Shown here: positions 6,672-12,837 of the stretch, piece after piece
Position numbering within the stretch: the stretch's first letter is position 1
How the letters are laid out: the number at the start of each line of letters is the position of its first letter
From: JACOTK01 sp038256565
Lineage (GTDB): Bacteria; Actinomycetota; Acidimicrobiia; Acidimicrobiales; CADCSY01
Direction of reading: 5' to 3'
DNA length: 12,837 nucleotides
Assembly (NCBI GenBank): GCA_038256565.1
Contig: JBBSKG010000076.1
Span: 1-12,837, forward strand
Translations under genes and position numbers: made by a program
The notes under the pieces: generated by a model
Seen by the model: only the letters and a program-made list of their open reading frames with translations
What the model was told of the DNA's origin: nothing
The model's database searches: none

Positions 6672-7342
6672 CTATGGCGACGTAAGCAGCGTCAACGCAA
6701 ATCGCGCCTCGATCTGGGCGACTGTGTGTCCGAAGAAGTAATCCCCGCCCGCTTGAACGCCAGCGTTTATCATTCCCGCGGCGATCGCATTCGAAGTCCC
6801 GGATCGTTGATAGACGATCCGCCCGAGTCTCCGAACTGCGCAATGTTCGTTCCTGTAAGCTGGCCGCGGATCCCGCCGCTCTGGCAATAGCTGACACACC
6901 AACTTGCCGGATTGTGTGTTATTGAGACCCCACATTGCGCCAGAGTAATCGCACCGCCAACGCAAACAAGCGCCCCCACACCCGGGTTAACCTTGCCAAC
7001 TACGTTTCGCACACACGGGGAGCAGGGATCGACATAGATCTTGTTGGTATAGTTCTGCCCAGCTGTGAAGTACTGAAGCAGGTCCGGCTGGTTGAAATCA
7101 GTCAATACTCGTCCGAGGAGGTTGCCGCCGGAGTAGAAGTCGTTGCCTTCCGAGCCGCAATGCCCAGCAGATACTTGTTCGCGAAACCCGTACACGTTGT
7201 TCGTATAACTGAAATTCGCGGAACAATTGTGAGAAGTGATCTGGGCGTCCCCGTAGTGGGGGCTCGCGTCATTTGAACGGCCGCCGCCCAGGTTTTCGAC
7301 GCCACCGGAGTAGACGACGCACGATGCAGGTATTACGAGAGC
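6672..7342 (-). pseudogene. S1 (trypsin-like) serine protease, truncated and frameshifted
   Basis: Minus-strand reading from about 7342 gives a secreted S1-family peptidase domain: GGGRSNDASPHYGDAQI, a Cys-containing strand (HNCSANFSY), then VSAGHC with the catalytic His (codon 7160-7162), PDLLQY as a possible Asp region, several further Cys (DPCSPC, ASWCVSYC), and FGDSGG with the catalytic Ser (codon 6824-6826). Immediately after GDSGG the frame is lost; the continuation IVYQRSGTSNAIAAGMINAG and FFGHTVAQIEARF is read in another frame, so a net loss or gain of bases (1 modulo 3) occurred near 6818-6821. A TAG at 7343-7345 closes the frame upstream, and no signal peptide or propeptide remains before the vapC end at 7407. 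The coding match is good; the gene is dead. Confidence 0.72.
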
Positions 7343-7406
7343 CTACGAGACCAAATCTCGAATAAATCTCCTTCTCGGAAAACTTAATCCTGCAATTTCT
7401 TGAGTC

Positions 7407-7799
7407 TTAAAGAAGCATGACTGCACAACGTAGGCCTGGAGAATTTGCTAGGCGAACGTCTGCGGTCAGTAGCGGACACTCCAGTCCTTCTGCCAAGGCA
7501 ACATATGAAGCGTCATATGGTGTGACGTTGGCTCGCAGTTCAAAGGCTCTTCGCATGAAGGCCGACGTTGGGTAACGGTCGAAATCAAGATCTGCAAGAT
7601 CGTCTACCGCTGTAGAAAACCGGCTTTGGGAAAGGTCACCAGAAAGCCAACGTTTTCGTAGAATAGAAACGGTTTCAACGTCAACAAGATCAGGGGCCCC
7701 AAAACTCAGTTCCTTGCGCAGGCGCTCACGGGCCAGTTGACCATCGGCCCCATCATCGCCAATAGCGCTGGCCAAAACTGATGCATCAACTACAATCAC
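7407..7799 (-). CDS. vapC: VapC-type PIN-domain ribonuclease toxin
   Basis: A 130-residue PIN-domain toxin, predicted Mg2+-dependent endoribonuclease held inactive by VapB. The active-site acids are all present: Asp5 in IVVDASVLA, Glu42 in DLVDVETVSILRK, Asp96 in PYDASYVALAE, and Asp114 in LLTADVRLA. Length is normal. The start is GTG at 7799, overlapping the vapB stop as GTGA, so translation is coupled and toxin is made only after antitoxin. It looks intact, unlike the PIN gene at 6445. The target RNA cannot be told from sequence. Downstream there is a short hairpin at 7346-7360 but no T-run. Confidence 0.9.
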   Translation of the reverse strand: MIVVDASVLASAIGDDGADGQLARERLRKELSFGAPDLVDVETVSILRKRWLSGDLSQSRFSTAVDDLADLDFDRYPTSAFMRRAFELRANVTPYDASYVALAEGLECPLLTADVRLANSPGLRCAVMLL

Positions 7800-8026
7800 C
7801 GACCGGCACGTTCTTCAGCGATGTCCTTGGCTGCCTGTTGTAGCTCAACCCGGCCCCCGTGTTGGCGTTCAATGCGCTCAAAAACCTCTTCCACTGAGGG
7901 TTTAGTGGCGATTTTACTGAGTTCGCCGGTAAGAAATTGCTGGAGCGACTGACCCTTGCGTTGTGCTTTTTGTTGCAACGCTGAGTGCACGTGGTCAGGG
8001 ACATCTCTAACTAGCACATTAGTCAT
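7796..8026 (-). CDS. vapB: VapB antitoxin, ribbon-helix-helix (FitA-like)
   Basis: A 76-residue antitoxin from the ATG at 8026 (MTNVLVRDVPDHVHSAL). The N-terminal 40 residues form a ribbon-helix-helix: beta strand TNVLVRDVP, helix HVHSALQQKAQRKG, helix SLQQFLTGELSKIA. The C-terminal tail (VEEVFERIERQHGG and after) is the part that usually wraps the toxin. A longer frame with a TTG at 8041 is rejected because it crosses the operator palindrome and promoter -10. No Shine-Dalgarno precedes the ATG; the promoter spacing predicts a leaderless mRNA. As a dimeric RHH repressor it probably autoregulates by binding the palindrome at 8029-8041. It forms a two-gene operon with vapC. Confidence 0.88.
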   Translation of the reverse strand: MTNVLVRDVPDHVHSALQQKAQRKGQSLQQFLTGELSKIATKPSVEEVFERIERQHGGRVELQQAAKDIAEERAGR

Positions 8027-8028
8027 GC

Positions 8029-8061
8029 TTGCATTATGCAATGATTAGGTACTTATTACAA
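8029..8061 (-). promoter_or_regulatory. vapBC promoter with palindromic operator
   Basis: Minus strand: -35 TTGTAA (complement of 8056-8061), 17-bp spacer, -10 CATAAT (complement of 8033-8038), then 6 nt to the vapB ATG at 8026. Transcription would therefore begin at or beside the A of ATG. A perfect 13-bp palindrome TTGCAT-T-ATGCAA (8029-8041) covers the -10 box, a natural binding site for the VapB/VapBC repressor complex. All of it lies in the 40-bp gap after hipA. Confidence 0.6.
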
Positions 8062-8066
8062 CTTAT

Positions 8067-9320
8067 CTAATCAGGGGGCCAGTTGTAGGTGGCGTAGGGG
8101 TTCAAGATTTGTGTTCCCCAGAGACCTTTGCGTTCGCCGACGGTGAGCCTCGCAGCGTCGGCGGCTTCATTCCACTGCTCATGGATGACAGTGAGTTGAT
8201 GGTCGATGATTTCCTGGGCCTGGCCGCGGTCTAGGTGGTAGACGAAGGCAGCGTCGAGACAGCCCGCAAGTTGGCTATAACGCCAACCATTGGGATGAAT
8301 CGCCAGAGCCTGTGCTGCCTCTTGGCCAGCACGCAGCTGCGGGCAGATGTCGTAGGCAGGAGTGAGCGTTAGCATCTGCCCGTTCCAGAATGCAGCGTGG
8401 TTCCGGGCGTGGTCGTCGGTATTGCCTAGGCAGATGTTGAACACGATTCGAGAAAATATCTCCCTAAGGGTTACATCGACATCGGTGAAGCGAGAGCGTA
8501 TGGCGTCGGCAATCTCCCAATACCCGGAATGAATTGCAGCCCACTCGTTGACCCCCAGAATCGTCATTGCAGACACCATGAGTCGGCGCTCCCCCGCTAC
8601 GTGGGTACGGTCGAAGCGTTCAACCAGTAATACGTCGCGCCCTAGACATTCGATAACTTCAGTCCCGGCAACATTTAGCCCAACACGACGAGCCAAGTCC
8701 ATCGCCACGCCCTCTGCTTTGACCACTGGGTATGGGTCGCTCGGCTGAGACAACTTAGCTATGAGCGAACGGCCACTGTCGTTGAGCACGACCTTCGGTC
8801 GTGCTCCTCCGATGGATGAGCCAGCTTGTAGTGCTTTGCGTAAGTCGGGAGAGATCTCCTCGCCCGCTAGGAACTGCGCTGTCGCCGTGACCATCTCTTC
8901 AAGGGTCCCGCCCGAGACTCGGTGCTCGTATACCTCGGCGTTAGTCTGGAAGTCGAGGCCACCAATTCGGTTCGACCCTGATTCTAGTAGGTAAGTGAGC
9001 GGGGTTAACGCGCCAGGGTCAGCGTTTGGCCCGGCATCGCCGTGTACCCGTTGGAGGATGATTCGCTGTCCCCACGAGTCTGGGCCAGCGTCGCGGATAC
9101 AGCCCGCCATCTGTAGGTTTCCAAGCGGGCGGATACGGCCCGACCGCAGTGGGAGTTCAGGCTTGAATAGGGCCAACTTATCGTCTCGTTCCAGATAACT
9201 ACGCCCGTAGTTGAAGTCGACTGTCTCCGCACTCTCTTGCAGTCGGCCAGCAGGGATGGGTTCGGTTGCACCAGGTAGCCACACCCAAACGTAAGCCTCT
9301 CGTGGCTCGTTAGAAGTCAT
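8067..9320 (-). CDS. hipA: HipA-family serine/threonine kinase toxin
   Basis: A 417-residue HipA-like kinase from the ATG at 9320 (MTSNEPREAYVWVWLPG). This start has GAGGTG upstream and overlaps the hipB end by 11 nt; an upstream in-frame start at 9377 would run deep into hipB. Domains: N-terminal HipA-coupling region (VDFNYGRSYLERDDKLALF), the SIGGARPK loop with Ser169 at the place of the E. coli regulatory Ser150, IAK with the ATP lysine Lys189, LLVERFDR, GNTDDHARNH with catalytic Asp302 and Asn307, and PAYDICP with Asp324. All key residues are present, so it is probably active. Known family members phosphorylate tRNA synthetases such as GltX or other targets; the target here is unknown. 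It is encoded after its antitoxin gene, as usual. Confidence 0.93.
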   Translation of the reverse strand: MTSNEPREAYVWVWLPGATEPIPAGRLQESAETVDFNYGRSYLERDDKLALFKPELPLRSGRIRPLGNLQMAGCIRDAGPDSWGQRIILQRVHGDAGPNADPGALTPLTYLLESGSNRIGGLDFQTNAEVYEHRVSGGTLEEMVTATAQFLAGEEISPDLRKALQAGSSIGGARPKVVLNDSGRSLIAKLSQPSDPYPVVKAEGVAMDLARRVGLNVAGTEVIECLGRDVLLVERFDRTHVAGERRLMVSAMTILGVNEWAAIHSGYWEIADAIRSRFTDVDVTLREIFSRIVFNICLGNTDDHARNHAAFWNGQMLTLTPAYDICPQLRAGQEAAQALAIHPNGWRYSQLAGCLDAAFVYHLDRGQAQEIIDHQLTVIHEQWNEAADAARLTVGERKGLWGTQILNPYATYNWPPD

Positions 9321-9645
9321 CGTACACCTCGACCGAAGGCGGATGCACCCGTTTGGGGAGTAAGGACAGGCGGTCACGGGAGCGATCTACCATTGTGGAT
9401 AGCTCGGTTCGGTCGGCAACGAACAGTGGAACGCCGACGAGAATCGCTATCTCGAACGCAATTCCGATTGATACCGACGGATCACCCCGCTCTACCTTTC
9501 TAATGGTTGGAGGCGACACCCCGGCCCGCTCCGCTAGCTCCGCGAGAGTCCATTTCCGTTCCCGCCGAGCCTGGGCGATCTGGGAACCCAAAATCTGTAC
9601 GACCTCAGTCGCTGGCCGCGACATACTCGGAATAGTCCTAGGCAT
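9310..9645 (-). CDS. hipB: HipB-like XRE-family antitoxin/repressor
   Basis: A 111-residue Cro/C1-type helix-turn-helix protein. The HTH spans about 16-70: ILGSQIAQARRERKWTLAELAERAGVSPPTIRKVERGD, then SIGIAFEIAILVGVPLF. A ~35-residue tail (MVDRSRDRLSLLPKRV and after) could contact HipA. The start has a strong GGGAGG (complement of 9651-9656), 5 nt away. It overlaps hipA by 11 nt, giving translational coupling, and probably represses its own promoter through the inverted repeat just upstream. Confidence 0.9.
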   Translation of the reverse strand: MPRTIPSMSRPATEVVQILGSQIAQARRERKWTLAELAERAGVSPPTIRKVERGDPSVSIGIAFEIAILVGVPLFVADRTELSTMVDRSRDRLSLLPKRVHPPSVEVYDDF

Positions 9646-9666
9646 GACAGCCTCCCTATTTGTAAA

Positions 9667-9682
9667 ATAACCTTTCCGTTAT
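9667..9682 (-). promoter_or_regulatory. Candidate hipBA operator/promoter
   Basis: An inverted repeat ATAAC-(6)-GTTAT lies 22-37 bp before hipB. On the minus strand it sits between a TTGGGT (-35-like) and TATTTT (-10-like) at 16-bp spacing and includes GGATAAC, reminiscent of the TATCC/GGATA half-sites of E. coli HipB operators. The hexamer matches are weak, so the repeat is more convincing than the promoter. Confidence 0.4.
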
Positions 9683-9706
9683 CCTACCCAAGGAGAGACA
9701 TATTTC

Positions 9707-11128
9707 CTATAATATTGCGGCGACTGGGGTTGGGTTTGGGTCGGTGGTGATGAGGGCCAGCATTAGCTGCAGGCGATCGAGTGCCTTGCGGTCTAGGACT
9801 CTGCCGAGAATCATTCGGAGTAGTTCGGGCTCGTTCAAGATGTTGATTTCTGGCGCGATCAACTTGGCATAACGCTCAAAATAGATTGCCTGTTTGACGA
9901 ACAAGATTAATTCGTTTGGAAGTTGCAGCCGATACCGCACGGCGATGCGAACTATGGCAGTGAGGATACGCCCGTATGAAACTTCGACTAGCGGCCTGTT
10001 GAGTTCGACACGTACCAGCTCGCGAACTTCGTTGGCTAGAACCTCATAGTTCATCTCGCCTTCATGAGCACGTATGCCGAGATCGTCGATGATGTTGGCA
10101 ACTCGGGTGTAGTCGTCTTGCAAAAGAATGGCAGGAAGATCTTCAGACAAGATTCGCTGGATAACCTCACGCATGGTGGGTTCGAGACGGCCCATGATTC
10201 CGAAATCAAGAATGGCGACTTTGCCATCAGGGGTGATGAAAAGGTTGCCAGCATGCACGTCGCCGTGGAACAAGCCGTAGAGCAGACTCCCCTCGATCCA
10301 CACCCTTACAGCTTGAAGCCCAACCTCTAACATGCCATCTGGCATGTTGTCGCTTGTGGCTACGACATCGACCGGAGCCCCTTCCAGGAAGGTCATCACC
10401 AACACGTGCTCGGCAATCATGCCTTCAATAGGCTTGGGAACAATGACCCCGCCGTTGGTGTCGCTTCTGTCCAGGTTCTCTGAGAACTCAACCATAAATG
10501 TTGCTTCATTTCGGAAATCAATTTCAGAATGTAACGTGACAGAAAAATCGTCAATAACCGCTACTGGCTTGGCAAGACGCCCAATAGCTGTCATTCGCTC
10601 AATGGCACCGGCTGCAAAACGCATGAGACGAAGATCGCGTTCGACGCGTCCACGCAACCCTGGGCGTGCAACTTTGACGGCAACCTCAGTGCCATCGTGA
10701 AGCCGCGCCCGATGAACCTGGGCAACTGAAGCTGCCGCAATTGGTTCACGATCGAATCTTGCGAATAGCTCATCAACCGCTGCACCGAGTTCAGCTTCTA
10801 TGGTCTTTACCGCATAGTCGCTCGACTCGGGAGGAAGTGAGTCAAGCAAATGGCGCAGCTCAATTGTCAACTCCTCAGGGAATAGCCCCGGACTTGATGC
10901 AATGAGCTGACCGAATTTAATAAATGATGGTCCAAGTTCGGTAAAACTGCGACGTAGAGTGACTGCAAGTGCTTGTGGCGCACCCCGCTTAGCTTTTGTC
11001 ATGCGGGGTGCTTCACGTATGACTGAAGTCATGCCATGGCGCGTCACTACTCCTAAGATTTTTGCTAAGCGCCATCCGTCACCGAGTTGCACTCGACCAG
11101 GTACGGCTACCGGCTCATCGTCTTTCAT
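9707..11128 (-). CDS. AarF/ABC1/UbiB-family atypical kinase
   Basis: A 473-residue protein of the ABC1/UbiB protein-kinase-like family, ATPases or kinases linked to quinone and isoprenoid-lipid metabolism. Landmarks: KFGQ (71-74) within SFIKFGQLIASSPGLFPEEL, the family-specific extension; the Ala-rich loop AAASVAQVH (131-139) replacing the Gly-rich loop; Lys152 in VAVKVARPG; MTFLEG near 245-250; HGDVHAGN with Asp290 and Asn295; and DFG with Asp308. All catalytic residues are present. No C-terminal transmembrane pair is obvious, unlike many UbiB proteins, though the end has hydrophobic patches. A GGGGGG run about 7-12 nt before the ATG may serve as ribosome site. It diverges, 64 bp apart, from an SCP2-domain gene. 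Confidence 0.93.
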   Translation of the reverse strand: MKDDEPVAVPGRVQLGDGWRLAKILGVVTRHGMTSVIREAPRMTKAKRGAPQALAVTLRRSFTELGPSFIKFGQLIASSPGLFPEELTIELRHLLDSLPPESSDYAVKTIEAELGAAVDELFARFDREPIAAASVAQVHRARLHDGTEVAVKVARPGLRGRVERDLRLMRFAAGAIERMTAIGRLAKPVAVIDDFSVTLHSEIDFRNEATFMVEFSENLDRSDTNGGVIVPKPIEGMIAEHVLVMTFLEGAPVDVVATSDNMPDGMLEVGLQAVRVWIEGSLLYGLFHGDVHAGNLFITPDGKVAILDFGIMGRLEPTMREVIQRILSEDLPAILLQDDYTRVANIIDDLGIRAHEGEMNYEVLANEVRELVRVELNRPLVEVSYGRILTAIVRIAVRYRLQLPNELILFVKQAIYFERYAKLIAPEINILNEPELLRMILGRVLDRKALDRLQLMLALITTDPNPTPVAAIL

Positions 11129-11192
11129 GCGTCCCCCCGGATGACCTTGAATTATCTGCTCGCGATCGTAACAAATCTGCTATATCTTGGCT

Positions 11193-11600
11193 ATGCCTAC
11201 ATATGAATTTCTTTCAGAAGAGTGGTTCAAAGAAATTGATGCTTTGCGCGAGCCCATCGTTGCGCTTGAAGAAAAGCCACTCAATATCCGCATTCCCGAT
11301 GCTCCAGGTGGCGAGCGTTTGCTGCATATTGCGGGCCTCGATATAGGCCAGGGCAAACTTGACAATGCTGCCTCTACAATCGTGGTGCCTTATGCGACAG
11401 CTAGACGCATACTTTTTGAGGCAGATGACTTTATGCAAGCTGCCATGCAGGCAGTCATGGGCGGCGAAATAAAAATTGAAGGCGACATGAGCGCCGTGAT
11501 GGACCTCGCCACCCCGCTCACTAACTCAGGCCTTGAGCCTGAAGATCAGCGCCTAATGATCGCAATCATGCGAAAACGTCTGTCTTCTTTCACAGAGTAG
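11193..11600 (+). CDS. SCP2 sterol-binding-domain protein
   Basis: A 135-residue single-domain protein of the SCP2 lipid-carrier fold. MPTYEFLSEEWFKEIDALRE is the usual opening of bacterial SCP2-like proteins; a beta sheet follows (NIRIPDAPGGERLLHIAGLDIG, ASTIVVPYATARRILFE), then FMQAAMQAVMGGEIKIEGDMSAVMDL (81-106), which contains the family hallmark G-x-I/K-x-x-G-D before the last helices. Such proteins bind hydrophobic ligands in a tunnel. The ATG at 11193 is preferred to the TTG two codons earlier. No Shine-Dalgarno is seen; TATATC at 11181-11186 lies 6 nt before ATG, as expected for a leaderless mRNA. The UbiB-family kinase is divergently encoded next to it, which suggests a joint role with a lipid or quinone intermediate. 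Confidence 0.82.
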   Translation: MPTYEFLSEEWFKEIDALREPIVALEEKPLNIRIPDAPGGERLLHIAGLDIGQGKLDNAASTIVVPYATARRILFEADDFMQAAMQAVMGGEIKIEGDMSAVMDLATPLTNSGLEPEDQRLMIAIMRKRLSSFTE

Positions 11601-11660
11601 AGACCTTTGGTTTTTTCTGAGTGACGTTAGGGCCTGACGCGCGGGTACGGTGGTCGACTT

Positions 11661-12837
11661 ATGGCACGAAGAATTGAGATTGAACTTACCAGTGATAGGG
11701 GCGATGGTTCCTGGACATGGCGCGCCGCAGGTGCGCGTCTGCCCAAAGGTGAGCTTGACGCAACGCTGTTGTATCAAGGGGCAAAGGTCGGAGAGGTCCT
11801 ACGCGCCGATGCTGACTTTGACATAGATGGCATCACTATCATCACTGTCTTGGCACCCAAGGGTGCACGTGCCATGCCCGAGATGCTTGAGATTATTGGG
11901 ACGAAGCGCAATGAGGGTCCTCTAGTGACGAGCCAGCTAATTCCTGGTCGCAAGGGTGATAGGGGCGATAGGGGCGATAGGGGTGATCGTCGTCCTCGCT
12001 CCCCTCGTCCAGAAGGTGATCGCAACGATCGCAGTCGTTCGTCTGGACCCCGTCCTGATGGACCTCGTCGTGACGGGCCGGGTCGTGACGGGCCGGGTCG
12101 TGAAGGATCGGGTCGTGAAGCACAGCGTCGCGAGCGTCCAGCGCCACTTCCAGTACGGGCTAAAGCTAAGAAACTGCGCCCAGGTCGAGTTCATCGCCAA
12201 GCGATTATTGCGAGTCTTTCTCCAGAGCAACAACCAATTGCTGAACAAGCGCTCACTGGGGGTCTCCCTGCTGTTCGCAATGCCATCGAGGAGCAAAACA
12301 CTAAAGCAGTTGCAGAAGGCCTCCCCACCGTTCCCGTCGATGCGATCATGACGATGGCTGAGGAACTACTTCCACGACTTCAGGTCGCTGATTGGCTCGA
12401 CCGAGCCGATGCTGCCATGGCTGACATCAATGAGTTGTCGCTTCGTGATCTGCGTTCTGTGGTTACCAGCGCGGACGTTGCTCGCGATGAAACAACTCGT
12501 GAGTTAGCCAGTCAGCTGCGAGAGGCGCTTGAGCGTCGCACCAAGGAAGAGGCCGATCAGTGGCTATCTGATCTTACTCAGTCGATTCAGGCAGGCAGGG
12601 TCGTGCGGGCGCTTCGCCTCACAGCCCGTGCCCCTGATGCTTCAGCTGTTGCATCTACAGAACTATTGGAGACCTTGACCACAGCGGTAAACGCAGCAAT
12701 GAGCCCTGATGCTTTGCCAGAGCGCTGGTTGATGCTGGTTGATGCCTTGGCTTATTCCTCAATACGCGCTGAGGTAACTCCTGCTGGGGTGTTGAGTGAA
12801 CCAAGCGATGAATTGATTGCAATGGTACGCAAACACG
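11661..12837 (+). CDS. Arg/Gly-rich linker protein, function unknown, 3' partial
   Basis: An open frame from ATG 11661 to the window end (392 complete codons, no stop). Three parts: an N-terminal about 90 residues, beta-rich (RIEIELTSDRGDGSWTWRAAG, GITIITVLAPKG); a basic low-complexity linker about 94-166 with four GDR units, then RDGPG units, rich in Arg, Gly, Asp and Pro; and a helical C-terminal region from about 167 (AKKLRPGRVHRQAII, LSPEQQPIAEQALTGGLPAVRNA, LPRLQVADWLDRADAA, SLRDLRSVVTSADVARD) that continues past the edge. RG-rich linkers often bind RNA or nucleic acid, so an RNA-linked role is possible but unproven. I recognise no named family. No Shine-Dalgarno is seen; TACGGT (11646-11651) may be a -10 box. 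Codon use and frame continuity make the gene certain. Confidence 0.85.
   Translation, partial: MARRIEIELTSDRGDGSWTWRAAGARLPKGELDATLLYQGAKVGEVLRADADFDIDGITIITVLAPKGARAMPEMLEIIGTKRNEGPLVTSQLIPGRKGDRGDRGDRGDRRPRSPRPEGDRNDRSRSSGPRPDGPRRDGPGRDGPGREGSGREAQRRERPAPLPVRAKAKKLRPGRVHRQAIIASLSPEQQPIAEQALTGGLPAVRNAIEEQNTKAVAEGLPTVPVDAIMTMAEELLPRLQVADWLDRADAAMADINELSLRDLRSVVTSADVARDETTRELASQLREALERRTKEEADQWLSDLTQSIQAGRVVRALRLTARAPDASAVASTELLETLTTAVNAAMSPDALPERWLMLVDALAYSSIRAEVTPAGVLSEPSDELIAMVRKH
11955..11990 (+). repeat. Four tandem GDR-coding units
   Basis: A 9-bp unit (GGYGATAGG, the last copy ending CGT) repeated four times in frame, coding (Gly-Asp-Arg)4 from residue 99 of the Arg/Gly-rich protein. 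Near-identical codons suggest recent slippage expansion; copy number may vary among strains. Confidence 0.8.
12069..12113 (+). repeat. Three 15-bp RDGPG-coding units
   Basis: Two identical 15-bp units (CGTGACGGGCCGGGT) and a third diverged one, in frame, coding RDGPG-RDGPG-REGSG within the linker of the same protein. Length in multiples of three keeps the frame. Confidence 0.8.

Noticed and set aside
7334..7360. Hairpin CGAGA-CCAAA-TCTCG and TACGAGA direct repeats as vapC terminator
   Set aside because: The stem is only 5 bp and no T-run follows on the minus strand.
10332..10700. Plus-strand frame inside the AarF gene
   Set aside because: Antisense shadow of a strongly conserved kinase; composition is Ser/Arg-rich without domain features.
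11893..12296. Several minus-strand and other-frame ORFs across the Arg/Gly-rich linker, with HDPARHD- or YRPYRP-like repeats
   Set aside because: They are alternative readings of the in-frame 9- and 15-bp repeats; the plus-strand frame continues on both sides with normal protein sequence.
12725..12744. 10-bp tandem repeat CTGGTTGATG x2
   Set aside because: Two copies within a coding sequence, not a multiple of three, most likely chance.
1..12837. CRISPR array, tRNA/rRNA genes, phage structural genes
   Set aside because: No regularly spaced repeats, cloverleaf or rRNA-like segments, or phage families were seen on reading both strands.

Overview
The window looks like a chromosomal segment of an actinobacterium of moderate G+C (about half by eye), with small gaps between genes. 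The split glycine decarboxylase, the proline-rich RDD membrane protein, the AarF-type kinase beside an SCP2-domain protein, the Arg/Gly-rich protein at the right end and several starts that look leaderless would fit an Acidimicrobiia-like lineage. That placement is inference; no rRNA or ribosomal marker is present.

Left block (1-5124), housekeeping: the 3' part of gcvPA overlaps gcvPB by ATGA (the two halves of the glycine cleavage P-protein). Then come a small lipoprotein with an AEK-rich stretch, a probable GNAT-fold protein preceded by two perfect palindromes, a convergent RDD-family membrane protein, and an adducin-like class II aldolase homologue that lacks the usual catalytic Glu.

Middle block (5189-9645), an accessory island of different composition with many broken genes: an N-terminal scrap of an IS256 (mutator) family transposase; a small two-helix membrane protein; an AT-rich non-coding stretch; an excisionase-like (MerR-type HTH) antitoxin followed by a PIN toxin cut off after about 28 residues; a frameshifted, N-terminally truncated S1 serine protease; an intact vapBC pair; and an intact hipBA pair. 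The two complete toxin-antitoxin modules are in tandem on the minus strand. The vapBC promoter lies in the 40-bp gap after hipA, with a perfect 13-bp palindrome over its -10 box and a spacing that predicts a leaderless vapB mRNA.

Right block (9707-12837), core genes again: an AarF/ABC1/UbiB-family kinase-like protein diverges from an SCP2-domain protein, recalling the UbiB-UbiJ pair of proteobacterial ubiquinone synthesis. The last gene, cut by the window end, encodes a protein with a low-complexity GDR/RDGPG linker between an N-terminal beta-rich domain and a helical C-terminal region.

I see no rRNA, tRNA, CRISPR array or complete mobile element. No clearly novel multi-gene system is visible. 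The most useful leads are the UbiB/SCP2 pairing, the leaderless vapBC operator-promoter, the orphaned antitoxin beside a truncated PIN gene, and the Arg/Gly-rich protein.
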